The position numbers were made by a program, and so were the translations under genes. Shown here one piece after another: positions 1 to 8,123 of a DNA stretch of 64,000 bases (positions are counted from its first letter, which is position 1; each line of letters opens with the position of its first letter). The stretch spans positions 930,001 to 994,000 of the forward strand of contig NZ_CP051684.1 in NCBI RefSeq assembly GCF_012849375.1, read 5' to 3'. The notes beneath the pieces are model-generated. The model saw nothing but the letters and a program-made list of their open reading frames with translations. It did no database searches and was not told the DNA's origin. This stretch comes from Duganella dendranthematis (lineage in GTDB: Bacteria > Pseudomonadota > Gammaproteobacteria > Burkholderiales > Burkholderiaceae_D).

Positions 1-269
1 GCAAAACCGACGTCGCGCCAGCCCTGCACTTCCAGGTGCACCAGCACCCACTGCTCGCCGCCGTGATGCAGATACACGCGCACCAGCTTGTCCAGCAGGC
101 GCTTGCCCAGCTCGGCACCGGGCGACAGCGCAGACAACTCCTGATCGAGAAAATCATGCGGCCGCGACCAGTCGATCACGGCATGCGCCGAGGGGAAGTA
201 GAAAGCCATGAATTCAGGGAAGTGATCGGTGATCACGTCCTTCCACGGCGTATCGTAATCGTCATTCAT
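1..269 (-). CDS. Rpn family nuclease/transposase-like protein, partial (5' end only)
   Basis: The gene starts at an ATG on the minus strand (267-269) and runs off the left edge, so only about 89 N-terminal residues are seen. The protein begins MNDDYDTPWKDVI and contains FMAFYFP, a block around AELGKRLLDKLVRVY, and VHLEVQG. This resembles the Rpn/PDDEXK group of recombination-promoting nucleases, often annotated as cytosolic or transposase-like proteins. In that fold the E-x-Q of EVQ is part of the PD-(D/E)XK site. Members are scattered, dispensable DNA endonucleases related to transposases. The gene lies 43 bp downstream of flhA on the same strand, and a perfect inverted repeat covers its start codon. 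The family call is from remembered similarity; the C-terminal half is not visible. Confidence 0.7.
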   Translation of the reverse strand, partial: MNDDYDTPWKDVITDHFPEFMAFYFPSAHAVIDWSRPHDFLDQELSALSPGAELGKRLLDKLVRVYLHHGGEQWVLVHLEVQGWRDVGF

Positions 270-294
270 GCAGGCAGTCTAGGCTGCCTGCATG
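267..294. repeat. 11-bp perfect inverted repeat covering the Rpn gene start codon
   Basis: CATGCAGGCAG (267-277) is the exact reverse complement of CTGCCTGCATG (284-294), with a six-base loop. It lies between the flhA stop and the Rpn gene and includes the Rpn ATG. There is no T-tract, so it is a poor intrinsic terminator. In an flhA read-through transcript it would bury the Rpn start codon in a hairpin. The function is inferred. Confidence 0.6.
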
Positions 295-312
295 GGAACA
301 TGACGCGCTAGA

Positions 313-2436
313 TCAAGCCGGCTGCTGGCCCACCAGCGCCGTCACGCGGATGGTTTTGCTTTCCGGGATTTCGGCATGCGACAGCACCTTCAGCTGCGGC
401 AGCGAACGGCGCAGGAAGCGCGACAGCAAGGCCCGCAACGGCCCCGGCACCAGCAGCACCGGCGTCAGGCCCAGCGCCTCCTGCTGCTGCGTGGCGGCCG
501 CCGCCTGCTGTGCAATGGTATCGGCCAGCCCCGGCTCGATGCCGGCGCCATCCGGACCACTGGCCGCCAGCGCCTGCATCAGCAAGCGTTCCAGGCGATT
601 ATCCAGCGTCATCACCGACAACTCGCCGGCGCCGGGGAACAGCTGCTGCACAATCGCCCGGCCCAGCGCAATGCGCACCAGCGCCGTCAGGTCGCCGGCA
701 TCCTGGGTATGCGCGCCATGCTCGGCCAGCGTCTCGATGATGGTGCGCATATCGCGGATATGCACGCCTTCCGTCAGCAGATTCTGCAGCACTTTCTGCA
801 AGGTCGAGATCGACACCATCTTCGGCACCAGATCCTCCACCAGCTTCGGCGATTCCTTGGCCAGGTGATCCAGCAGCGACTGCACTTCGGAACGGCCCAG
901 CAGCTCCGACGCATGCGTGGTAATCAGGTGATTCAAGTGCGTCGCCACCACCGTGCCGGCGTCCACCACGGTATAGCCCATGCCCTGCGCCTGGTCGCGC
1001 AGGCTGGCGTCGATCCACACCGCCGGCAGGCCGAAGGCCGGATCGGTGGTCACCATACCCTGCAAGGTGCCGCTCGCCATACCCGGATTAATCGCCAGGA
1101 ACTGGCCATTGAACGCCTCGCCCGCGCCCACTTCCACGCCCTTCAGCGCGATGCGATAGGCCGACGGCTTAAGTTCCAGGTTATCGCGGATATGCACCGG
1201 CGGCGCCAGGAAACCCACCTCCTGCGCGAACTTCTTGCGGATGCCCTTGATGCGCTTGAGCAGCTCGCCGCCCTGGGTCTTGTCCACCAGCGGAATCAGG
1301 CGATAGCCCACTTCCAGCCCCAGTGTATCGACCGGCATGATGTCCTGCCAGGTCGCCTCTTCCTGCTCCGAGGTGGCCGCCGCAGCCGGCGCCGCCGCTT
1401 CCGCCGCAGCCGTCTCCGCCGCGACTTTCTGTACTTTTTTCTTCGACATCAGATAAGCCGAACCGGCCAGCGTGCTGGCCAGCATGATGAACACCAGGTT
1501 CGGCATGCCGGGAATCAGGCCCATGCCGCCGATGATGCCGGCCGTGATGTAAAGCACTTCCGGCTTGGCGAACAGCTCGCCCACCAGTTGCGTACCGATA
1601 TCCTTGTCGCTGGCCACGCGCGACACCACGATACCGGCCGCCACCGAAATAATCAGCGAGGGAATCTGCGCCACCAGGCCGTCACCAATGGCCAGCAGCG
1701 TGTAGTTTTTCAGCGCGTCGGCAAACGGCATGTCGTGCTGAATCAGACCGACCAGCAGGCCGCCGATCACGTTAATCACCGTCACCATGATGCCGGCCAC
1801 GGCGTCGCCGCGAACGTACTTCGATGCACCGTCCATGGCGCCGTAGAATTCGGCTTCCATCGATACTTCGCTGCGGCGCTTCTTGGCCTCCGCCTCGCCG
1901 ATCAGGCCGGCGTTGAGGTCGGCGTCAATCGCCATCTGTTTACCTGGCATTGCGTCCAGGGCGAAGCGCGCCCCCACCTCGGCGATACGGCCCGCACCCT
2001 TGGTCACCACCACAAAGTTGATGATCGTCAGGATGATGAACACCACGATACCGACCGTGTAGTTCCCGCCGATCAGAAAGTGGCCGAAGGCCTCGATCAC
2101 CTTACCGGCCGCATCGGCGCCGGTATGGCCTTCGGTCAGCACCACGCGGGTCGAGCCCACGTTCAGCGACAGCCGCAGCATGGTCGATACCAGCAGGATG
2201 GTCGGGAACGACATGAAGTCCAGCGGCTTCACCGTGTACAGCGAGGTCAGCAGCACAATCACCGACAGCGCGATATTAAAGCTGAAGAAGATATCCAGCA
2301 CAAACGCCGGCAACGGCAGGATCATCATTGCCAGCAGCATGATGATCAGGACCGGCGCCGCCAGGCTGGACTTGTTCGGCGAGGACGCCAGGCCTTGCAG
2401 CCATGGGGGTAACTTCACGTTGCTGAGGGCGTTCAT
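313..2436 (-). CDS. flhA: Flagellar type III export protein FlhA
   Basis: FlhA is the large inner-membrane component of the flagellar export gate. It binds chaperone-substrate complexes through its cytoplasmic domain. The 707-residue product has the usual length. The N-terminal half (about residues 25-330) is a set of hydrophobic segments with the FHIPEP-family region, including RLSLNVGSTR and GDAVAGIMVTVINVIGG. An Ala-rich linker (about 340-370) leads to the soluble C-terminal domain. Its ATG overlaps the flhB stop by four bases, so the two genes are translationally coupled. Other flagellar genes are not in this window. Confidence 0.97.
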   Translation of the reverse strand: MNALSNVKLPPWLQGLASSPNKSSLAAPVLIIMLLAMMILPLPAFVLDIFFSFNIALSVIVLLTSLYTVKPLDFMSFPTILLVSTMLRLSLNVGSTRVVLTEGHTGADAAGKVIEAFGHFLIGGNYTVGIVVFIILTIINFVVVTKGAGRIAEVGARFALDAMPGKQMAIDADLNAGLIGEAEAKKRRSEVSMEAEFYGAMDGASKYVRGDAVAGIMVTVINVIGGLLVGLIQHDMPFADALKNYTLLAIGDGLVAQIPSLIISVAAGIVVSRVASDKDIGTQLVGELFAKPEVLYITAGIIGGMGLIPGMPNLVFIMLASTLAGSAYLMSKKKVQKVAAETAAAEAAAPAAAATSEQEEATWQDIMPVDTLGLEVGYRLIPLVDKTQGGELLKRIKGIRKKFAQEVGFLAPPVHIRDNLELKPSAYRIALKGVEVGAGEAFNGQFLAINPGMASGTLQGMVTTDPAFGLPAVWIDASLRDQAQGMGYTVVDAGTVVATHLNHLITTHASELLGRSEVQSLLDHLAKESPKLVEDLVPKMVSISTLQKVLQNLLTEGVHIRDMRTIIETLAEHGAHTQDAGDLTALVRIALGRAIVQQLFPGAGELSVMTLDNRLERLLMQALAASGPDGAGIEPGLADTIAQQAAAATQQQEALGLTPVLLVPGPLRALLSRFLRRSLPQLKVLSHAEIPESKTIRVTALVGQQPA

Positions 2437-3623
2437 GCGGATGCTCCGTTATTCAAATCTGGGTTCTTGCCATGCTTCGGGATAAAAGCGGGGTTCAGCG
2501 GGTCCAGGGTGGCTGGCACGTCGAGCTGCTTCGGCTCTTCCGGACGGTTGCCACCGCCACGGCTGAACACGCGCAGCTGGAACACATACGCCAGCACCTC
2601 GGCCACGGCCGCGTATAGCTGCTCCGGAATTTCGTCGCCGATCTCGGTGTGCTTGTGCAGCGCCCGCGCCAGTGCCGGTGCTTCCAGGATCGCCACCTTG
2701 TTTTCCTTGCCGATTTCGCGGATCTTGGCGGCCACCTCGTCGATACCTTTGGCCACCACTTTCGGCGCGCCGCGCATGCCGTCGTTGTATTTCAGCGCCA
2801 CCGCATAGTGGGTCGGATTGGTGACGATGACGTCGGCGGTCGGCACGTCGGCCATCATGCGGCGCTTGGCCATTTCGCGTTGCAGCTGGCGGATCTTGCC
2901 CTTGATCTGAGGATTACCGTCGGATTCCTTGGATTCCTGGATCAGCTCCTGGCGCGTCATCTTCAGCTTGTCGGCGTAGTGCCACATCTGGTACGGGCCG
3001 TCGATGGCGGCGATCAGGCCCAGCGCGCCGACGATGAACATAAAGCTGGACGCCAGCATGTTCAGCGTGTGGCCGATGCCCAGCTTGAGCGGTTCGACCG
3101 ACAGGCCGATCACCGCATCCTTGTACTTCATCACCACCAGATAGGTGACGAAGCCGACCACCACCGTTTTCAGGATGGCCTTGAACAGCTCGACCAGCGA
3201 GTTCTTCGAGAACATATTGGTAATGCCGCTGATCGGATTGAGCTTGCCGAAATTCGGCGTGAAGACCTTGCTGCTGAACAGCCAGCCGCCCACCAGCAAC
3301 GGCGAGGCCAGCGCCACCACCATCACCGCCACACCCAGCGGCAGGCAGGCGATAAGCACCTGCACCAAGTCCACGGCAATGCGGTGAATCAGCACGTCGC
3401 TGTCGAAAATCTGCTCCTGAGTCAGCTTGAGGCCTGACACCAGCACCGTCTCCAGCTGCCGGATCAAGCCGTCGCCGGTCATCCACAGGCCGGCACCGGC
3501 CGACATCAGCACGGTAAACGTCGCCACTTCCCGCGAACGGGGAACATCGCCTTCTTCGCGCGCCTGCTCGAGGCGCTTCGCTGACGCGGGTTCGGTCTTT
3601 TCGGCGTCGCTGTCTTCTGCCAT
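2433..3623 (-). CDS. flhB: Flagellar type III export protein FlhB
   Basis: FlhB switches the flagellar export apparatus from rod/hook to filament substrates. The 396-residue protein has a charged N-terminus (EKTEPASAKRLEQAREEGDV), four membrane segments (about 35-210) and a cytoplasmic C-terminal domain. The autocleavage motif NPTH is intact at residues 269-272 (coding bases about 2808-2819). The gene precedes flhA in the same operon with a four-base overlap. The C-terminal tail beyond the cleavage domain is Pro- and Asn-rich. The 128 bp upstream contain the operon start and a hairpin at 3693-3726. Confidence 0.97.
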   Translation of the reverse strand: MAEDSDAEKTEPASAKRLEQAREEGDVPRSREVATFTVLMSAGAGLWMTGDGLIRQLETVLVSGLKLTQEQIFDSDVLIHRIAVDLVQVLIACLPLGVAVMVVALASPLLVGGWLFSSKVFTPNFGKLNPISGITNMFSKNSLVELFKAILKTVVVGFVTYLVVMKYKDAVIGLSVEPLKLGIGHTLNMLASSFMFIVGALGLIAAIDGPYQMWHYADKLKMTRQELIQESKESDGNPQIKGKIRQLQREMAKRRMMADVPTADVIVTNPTHYAVALKYNDGMRGAPKVVAKGIDEVAAKIREIGKENKVAILEAPALARALHKHTEIGDEIPEQLYAAVAEVLAYVFQLRVFSRGGGNRPEEPKQLDVPATLDPLNPAFIPKHGKNPDLNNGASA

Positions 3624-3692
3624 GGATTCTGCCTGCTGCGTGGGTTAATTGTCGACAGTGCCATTATCGACGGCGGCAGGCGCGCGGCATCG

Positions 3693-3726
3693 GTGGAATA
3701 CGGCGGTTTTTCACCGCCTACTCCAC
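3693..3726. repeat. Interrupted hairpin between flhB and the FAH-family gene
   Basis: GTGGA pairs with TCCAC as an outer stem, and GGCGGT (3702-3707) pairs with ACCGCC (3713-3718) as an inner stem. It lies 26 bases beyond the stop codon of the minus-strand FAH gene and upstream of flhB. It may form the 3' end of the FAH transcript, but there is no clean T-tract on the minus strand. Confidence 0.45.
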
Positions 3727-3751
3727 AATTCCATACGGAAACTCAGGCTGG

Positions 3752-4732
3752 TTAAGCGGTTTGCTTGACGGTTTGCTGGATGGCGCCGAACACGGATTTA
3801 CCGTCGTCCAGCATTTCGATGCGGATGGTGTCGCCAAACGCCATGAACGGCGTGACCGGCGCGCCGCCGGCGATCATCTCCAGGCAGCGCTGCTCGGCGA
3901 TGCAGGAATAGCCGCGCTTGGCGTCCTTGTTGGACACCGTGCCCGAGCCGATGATGGAGCCGGCCCGCACATTGCGCGACTTGGCCAGATGGGCAATCAG
4001 TTGCGGAAAATTGAACACCATATCGACGCCGGCATGCGGTTTGCCCACCAGTTTATCGTTCAAGGTCGACAATAGTGGGAGATGCACCTTGCCGTTTTTC
4101 CAGGCGTCGCCCAGCTCGTCCGGGGTCACCGCCACCGGCGAAAAGCTGGTGGCCGGCTTGGATTGCACGAAGCCGAAACCCTTGGCCAGCTCTTCCGGAA
4201 TCAGGTTGCGCAGTGACACATCGTTGGCCAGCATCAGCAGGCGAATCCGCTGGTGGGCCTGGTCAGGCGTCGATCCCATGGCCACATCGTCGGTGATCAC
4301 GCAGACTTCTGCTTCGAAATCGATGCCCCACTCTTCATGCGCCAATACGATGTCGTCGGTCGGGCCGAGCAGGTCGTCGCTGCCGCCCTGGTACATCAGC
4401 GGCTCCTCCCAGAACGAAGCCGGCAGCTCGGCGCCACGCGCCTTGCGCACCAGTTCGACGTGGTTGACGTAGGCCGAACCGTCGGCCCACTGGAATGCGC
4501 GCGGCAGCGGCGCCATACAGTTTTGTGGCTCGAAATCGAAGCTGCGACGGCCGTCACCGCGGTTCAGTTCACGGTAGATGGCATCGAGTTGCGGGGAGAT
4601 GAAGGTCCAATCGTCCAGCGCCCGTTGCAGCGTGCGGGCCACGCCGTCGGCCAGCTGGGCGGTTTTCAGGTCGCGCGAGACCACCATCAACTGGCCGTCG
4701 CGGGTGCCGTCCTTCAGCGTCGCGAGTTTCAT
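3752..4732 (-). CDS. Fumarylacetoacetate hydrolase family protein
   Basis: The 326-residue protein belongs to the FAH family, whose members hydrolyse or decarboxylate 2-keto acid compounds using a divalent metal held by acidic residues. The metal-binding segment is visible as GIDFEAEVCVI (about residues 160-170), followed by the conserved core SVRNLIP-like stretch, FVQSKPATSFSP and GSGTVSNKD. The N-terminal 75 residues form the extra domain found in longer family members. It overlaps the upstream rsuA gene by four bases (4729-4732), so the two are co-transcribed. The exact substrate cannot be read from sequence; fumarylacetoacetase proper is one option, but a general acylpyruvase-like role is equally possible. 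Confidence 0.85.
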   Translation of the reverse strand: MKLATLKDGTRDGQLMVVSRDLKTAQLADGVARTLQRALDDWTFISPQLDAIYRELNRGDGRRSFDFEPQNCMAPLPRAFQWADGSAYVNHVELVRKARGAELPASFWEEPLMYQGGSDDLLGPTDDIVLAHEEWGIDFEAEVCVITDDVAMGSTPDQAHQRIRLLMLANDVSLRNLIPEELAKGFGFVQSKPATSFSPVAVTPDELGDAWKNGKVHLPLLSTLNDKLVGKPHAGVDMVFNFPQLIAHLAKSRNVRAGSIIGSGTVSNKDAKRGYSCIAEQRCLEMIAGGAPVTPFMAFGDTIRIEMLDDGKSVFGAIQQTVKQTA

Positions 4733-5445
4733 GCCGGCGTCAGCAAAGCCAATTGTTCAGGCGTCAGGTAGCACCAGTCGCCCTCCTCGATGCCCAGCGA
4801 CACCAGCTCCAGGCCACCGATGGCGGAACGGTGCAGCGCCGAGCAATGGTTGCCGGCCGCAGCCAGCATGCGCTTGACCTGGTGGTATTTGCCCTGCTCC
4901 AGCACGATTTCCAGCTGGAATTCGCCGCGCTTGATGCAGGTCTGCGCCGCCAGCGGCGCCGGTTCGTCATGCAGCTGCACGCCGGCCAGCAGCTGGGCGA
5001 TCAGTTCATCGGTGACCGGCTCAGCCGTGGTGGCCTGATAAATCTTCGGCACATGCCGCTTCGGCGACGATTGCGCATGGATAAACGCGCCATCGTCTGA
5101 CATCAGCAGCATGCCGGTGGTGTCGTGGTCGAGCCGGCCGACCGGCTGCACGTCGCGCCAGGTCAGTTCCTCCGGCAGCAGGGTCAATACGCCCGGATGG
5201 TGGCTGGGCTTGCGCGAACATTCGTAGTTCTGCGGCTTGAACAGCGCGATATAGACGTGTTCGCGGTACACGACGTCTTCGTCGAACAGGTTGAATACCA
5301 ACCCGTCGGTGTCGATGGTTTCTTTGTAATTGTCGTGCACCACGCCGTTGATGGTGACTTCGCCGTCCTCAATCAGGGAGCGGCAGTATTTGCGGGTGCC
5401 ATAGCCCTGCGATTGCAGGATGCGGTCCAAGGATAATTTGCTCAT
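4729..5445 (-). CDS. rsuA: 16S rRNA pseudouridine synthase, RsuA type
   Basis: RsuA-type enzymes isomerise a single uridine in 16S rRNA (U516 in E. coli). The protein has an N-terminal S4 RNA-binding domain (LDRILQSQGYGTRKYCRSLI) and the catalytic motif GRLDHDTTGMLLMSDDG, whose Asp is the nucleophile. The C-terminal half includes EGKYHQVKRMLAA, diagnostic of the RsuA/RluB/E/F branch. I chose the ATG at 5445, giving 238 residues. The longer frame back to 5487 adds an unconserved tail and would run through an FNR-type box at 5474-5487. It is followed by the FAH-family gene with a four-base overlap. Confidence 0.9.
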   Translation of the reverse strand: MSKLSLDRILQSQGYGTRKYCRSLIEDGEVTINGVVHDNYKETIDTDGLVFNLFDEDVVYREHVYIALFKPQNYECSRKPSHHPGVLTLLPEELTWRDVQPVGRLDHDTTGMLLMSDDGAFIHAQSSPKRHVPKIYQATTAEPVTDELIAQLLAGVQLHDEPAPLAAQTCIKRGEFQLEIVLEQGKYHQVKRMLAAAGNHCSALHRSAIGGLELVSLGIEEGDWCYLTPEQLALLTPA

Positions 5446-5473
5446 GGCCGGGATTTTACAGGAGTCTGGATCA

Positions 5474-5487
5474 TTGATGCATATCAA
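5474..5487. promoter_or_regulatory. FNR/Anr-type box TTGAT-GCAT-ATCAA with a plausible class II promoter on the plus strand
   Basis: The sequence is a perfect match to the FNR-family consensus TTGAT-N4-ATCAA. On the plus strand a -10-like TAAACT lies at 5509-5514, predicting a start near 5521. That places the box centre near -41, the standard position for activation by FNR-type regulators. The small open frame at 5569 lies downstream. On the minus strand the box is 29 bp upstream of the rsuA start codon, where it would more likely repress. Activity is inferred from position only. Confidence 0.6.
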
Positions 5488-5568
5488 GCCCTGCTCGGAT
5501 TCTATTGATAAACTGAAACTGCATTAGGAATTCCCCTACTGCGCTTCGGAATTTCAGCAGGACATCAT

Positions 5569-5865
5569 ATGACTTTTCCCGCCAACCCAGCGGCGCAAGC
5601 CCAGGCAGCCAGGCACCGGGCCGCGCTGCTGCTGGAACGCTGCCGTTATGAGCAGCCACTGCCCGCACCGACCGCTACCGCGCAAGCGCTGTGGCACCGC
5701 TATCAGCAAACCCTGTTCCTGGCCTGGCTGGATGCCGGCGGCTTTGCACAAAGCGAGCCACCAATAGAAAACAGCGGCATTGCGCCGCTGTTTTCAGCCC
5801 CACAAGGGGACTCGAAAGAGGAATCGAAATTCTCTCTGAGCCGCATCGACGATGCGGTGGAGTAG
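5569..5865 (+). CDS. Small hypothetical protein, open frame crossing a terminator
   Basis: This 98-residue frame starts at an ATG with AGCAGGA upstream. It begins MTFPANPAAQAQAARHR and contains ALWHRYQQTLFLAWLDAGGF, which looks like folded protein. I do not recognise a family. A strong intrinsic terminator (5767-5795) lies inside the frame, so if it works the mRNA would lose the last 23 or so codons. In the neighbouring frame a TAG sits at 5765-5767, exactly at the left foot of the terminator. A one-base indel upstream would therefore give a protein ending just before the hairpin. The unit could be a real small gene with a frameshift near its end, a gene as drawn, or a small regulatory RNA transcribed from the FNR-type promoter. 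Confidence 0.4.
   Translation: MTFPANPAAQAQAARHRAALLLERCRYEQPLPAPTATAQALWHRYQQTLFLAWLDAGGFAQSEPPIENSGIAPLFSAPQGDSKEESKFSLSRIDDAVE
5767..5795. terminator. Intrinsic terminator (12-bp stem, 5-base loop), usable in both directions
   Basis: GAAAACAGCGGC (5767-5778) pairs perfectly with GCCGCTGTTTTC (5784-5795). The A-tract on the left and T-tract on the right are built into the stem. It closes a unit of about 275 nt that begins at the FNR-type promoter near 5521. Confidence 0.8.
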
Positions 5866-6037
5866 TTCCATCATTCAGTCTGAATCAAGAACGTGCTGAC
5901 AACAAGCTAAACTGTTTATATCGGCCCCCCTTGGAAAGAACTACAACACCACTATAGTTCACCACCCCGGATATGCAAGTGAAAAAGAGACCGTATTGAT
6001 AATGTTAATCGCCGCGCCAGTCATACCATGACGCAGG

Positions 6038-7054
6038 CTAATGCAGGCTCGGCCGCACGGTATCGACCGCCGACTTCATCGCGCCCGCGCCCATGGCCGC
6101 GCCGAATTTCTTCAGCACGCGTTCAGGCAGGCCTTCGTGCTGCGTGTAGTCGACGATGTCTTCGGCCTTGATGACGTCGCGCGCCACCGTATCGACGGTG
6201 CCGTAAGCATCGGCCAGGCCCATGTCGATCGACTTGGCGCCGGTCCAGAACAGGCCGGAGAACATCTCCGGCGTTTCCTTCAAGCGCTTGCCACGGCCGT
6301 TGCGCACCACCTGGATGAACTGTTCGTGGATTTCATTCAGCATCACTTGCGCGTGCTGCTTGTGTTTCTCGGTCAGCGGGCTGAACGGGTCCATGAAACC
6401 TTTGTTTTCGCCGGCGGTCAGCAGGCGGCGTTCGACGCCCAGCTTTTCCATCGCGCCGGTAAAGCCGAAGCCGTCCATCAGCACGCCGATCGAGCCGATG
6501 ATGCTGGCCTTGTTGACGTAGATGCGATCGGCGCCGGCGGCGATGTAGTAGCAGCCGGAGGCGCAGATCTCGTCCACCACCACGTACAGCGGCTTGGCCG
6601 GATAGCCCTTGCGCAGACGCACCATCTCGTCGACGATCATGCCGGCTTGCACCGGGCTGCCGCCGGGGCTATTAATATGCAGCACCACCGCCACCGAGCC
6701 GGTGTCCGAAAACGCCTTGTTCAGCGCCGGAATCACCACTGCCGCCGAACCGCTGCCTTCGGATTCGATGGCGCCCTCGACTTCGATCAGCGCCGTGTGG
6801 CGGCCCAGCGTTTCGCTGTCCGAGCCGGTCCAGCTGAAGTCGAAGTAGGCGCTGAGCGCAAACACGATCACCAGCAAGGTCACGGCCTTGAAAAAAATAC
6901 CCCAGCGGCGCGCAGCCTTCTGTTCCTTCAGCGTGGCGAACACCAGCTTTTCCAGCACCTCGCGCTCCCAGTTGGAGGCGCTGACGGCTGGCTTGGCCGG
7001 CTGCGGAGCAGGCGTCGGCGTCGGGGTGCTGCTCGGATCGATGTTGTCGCTCAT
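6038..7054 (-). CDS. sppA: S49 family signal peptide peptidase, single-domain SppA type
   Basis: SppA-type membrane serine proteases degrade signal peptides left in the membrane after processing. The 338-residue protein has a Pro-rich cytoplasmic N-terminus, one membrane segment (about residues 50-70) and a catalytic domain. Visible signature parts are HINSPGGSPVQAG, the nucleophile Ser region ICASGCYYIAAGADR, GSIGVLMDGFGF, and the likely catalytic Lys in TAGENKGFMDPFSP. This is the short, single-domain form like Bacillus SppA, not the duplicated E. coli enzyme. It is the last gene of a minus-strand run with the HAD phosphatase and Rieske protein. Confidence 0.88.
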   Translation of the reverse strand: MSDNIDPSSTPTPTPAPQPAKPAVSASNWEREVLEKLVFATLKEQKAARRWGIFFKAVTLLVIVFALSAYFDFSWTGSDSETLGRHTALIEVEGAIESEGSGSAAVVIPALNKAFSDTGSVAVVLHINSPGGSPVQAGMIVDEMVRLRKGYPAKPLYVVVDEICASGCYYIAAGADRIYVNKASIIGSIGVLMDGFGFTGAMEKLGVERRLLTAGENKGFMDPFSPLTEKHKQHAQVMLNEIHEQFIQVVRNGRGKRLKETPEMFSGLFWTGAKSIDMGLADAYGTVDTVARDVIKAEDIVDYTQHEGLPERVLKKFGAAMGAGAMKSAVDTVRPSLH

Positions 7055-7074
7055 GGATTGCTTGTCTTGGTTAA

Positions 7075-7452
7075 TCAGGCGCGCACGGGGCGCACGTATT
7101 CATCCGGCTGCCAGTAAATCTGCTGGTCATGCTCGACCACGGCGATCGGCCGCAGCCGTCCACCACGGCACGGCCCGCCGGCGCACTGCCCGGTTTCCGG
7201 CACATACACCGCGCCGTGGGTCGAACACATGAGGTACAGCTTGCTGGATTCAAAGAACTCGCCTTCCGCCCAATCCAGTTCGATCGGCACATGGGCGCAA
7301 CGGTTCAGGTAGGCGTAGGCGGTGCCGCCGTGACGCACCACGAAGCCGGTGGCGTCTTCGCCGCCAGCCGTCAGCGGAAAGCGCACGCCCTTGCCGCCAT
7401 TCTCGATGGCGTCCGAGGCGCAGATCAGGATGTCATCCACGGTGTCACTCAT
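7075..7452 (-). CDS. Rieske [2Fe-2S] domain protein
   Basis: This 125-residue soluble protein carries one Rieske cluster-binding motif. RCAHVPIEL gives the first Cys-x-His and CSTHGAVY gives the second Cys-x-x-His, 17 residues apart in the usual spacing. A short extra stretch rich in Gly and Cys (CAGGPCRGG) follows. Small stand-alone Rieske proteins act as electron carriers; the partner oxygenase is not apparent here. It lies directly downstream of the HAD phosphatase gene (stop and start adjacent at 7452/7453) and upstream of sppA. In beta-proteobacteria this trio is commonly found with rluC. Confidence 0.9.
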   Translation of the reverse strand: MSDTVDDILICASDAIENGGKGVRFPLTAGGEDATGFVVRHGGTAYAYLNRCAHVPIELDWAEGEFFESSKLYLMCSTHGAVYVPETGQCAGGPCRGGRLRPIAVVEHDQQIYWQPDEYVRPVRA

Positions 7453-8112
7453 CTAGGCATTCTCGCTCAACCAGCCATGCAGCTCGGCCACCGTCTTGGC
7501 CGAGAACATCGGCTTGCAGGCGGTCAATTGCTCGACTGGATGCGCGCCGTACTCGACCGCCACACCGGCCGCGCCGGCGTTATTGGCCATCAGCAAATCG
7601 TGCGACGTATCGCCGATCATCACGGTACGGCGCATATCCTGGCCCAACTCGCGCGTCAATTCCTGCAACATGGCCGGGTGCGGCTTGGAGAAGGTTTCGT
7701 CAGCGCAGCGCGTGGCGTCGAACAACGACAGCACCTTGACGTCGTTCATGGCGCGGTTCAGACCGACCCGGCTCTTGCCGGTGGCCACGGCCAGGAAATA
7801 GCCGTGGTGCGACAAATCCTCCAGCATGTCGTGCACGCCGGGGAACAGACTGATTTCGTGGTCGCGCGACAAAAAGTGGTAACGATAGCGCTCCACCATG
7901 CGCGGGTAGTAGGTCGGATCGATGTCCGGCAATACCGCTTGCATGGCTTCGTGCAGGCCGAGGCCGATCACGTGCGCCGCCATTTCGTCGCGCGGCACCG
8001 GCAGCGCCAGGTCGCGCGCCGCCGCCTGGATGCATTTCACGATGGTGGAGGTGGAATCCATCAAGGTGCCATCCCAATCGAAGACGATCAGATCAAATTG
8101 CTTTCTTGCCAT
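7453..8112 (-). CDS. HAD-IA family hydrolase (phosphoglycolate phosphatase-like)
   Basis: The 219-residue protein has the HAD motifs in order: motif I FDWDGTLMDST near the N-terminus with both Asp residues, motif II ATGKSR in the middle, and motif IV MIGDTSHDLLMANNAG. A helical cap is inserted after motif I, as in subfamily IA enzymes such as Gph. These hydrolyse small phosphate monoesters using Mg2+. Which substrate is used is not readable from sequence. The gene follows rluC by 11 bp on the same strand, a frequent arrangement in Burkholderiales. Confidence 0.88.
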   Translation of the reverse strand: MARKQFDLIVFDWDGTLMDSTSTIVKCIQAAARDLALPVPRDEMAAHVIGLGLHEAMQAVLPDIDPTYYPRMVERYRYHFLSRDHEISLFPGVHDMLEDLSHHGYFLAVATGKSRVGLNRAMNDVKVLSLFDATRCADETFSKPHPAMLQELTRELGQDMRRTVMIGDTSHDLLMANNAGAAGVAVEYGAHPVEQLTACKPMFSAKTVAELHGWLSENA

Positions 8113-8123
8113 TGTGTTTGCGA

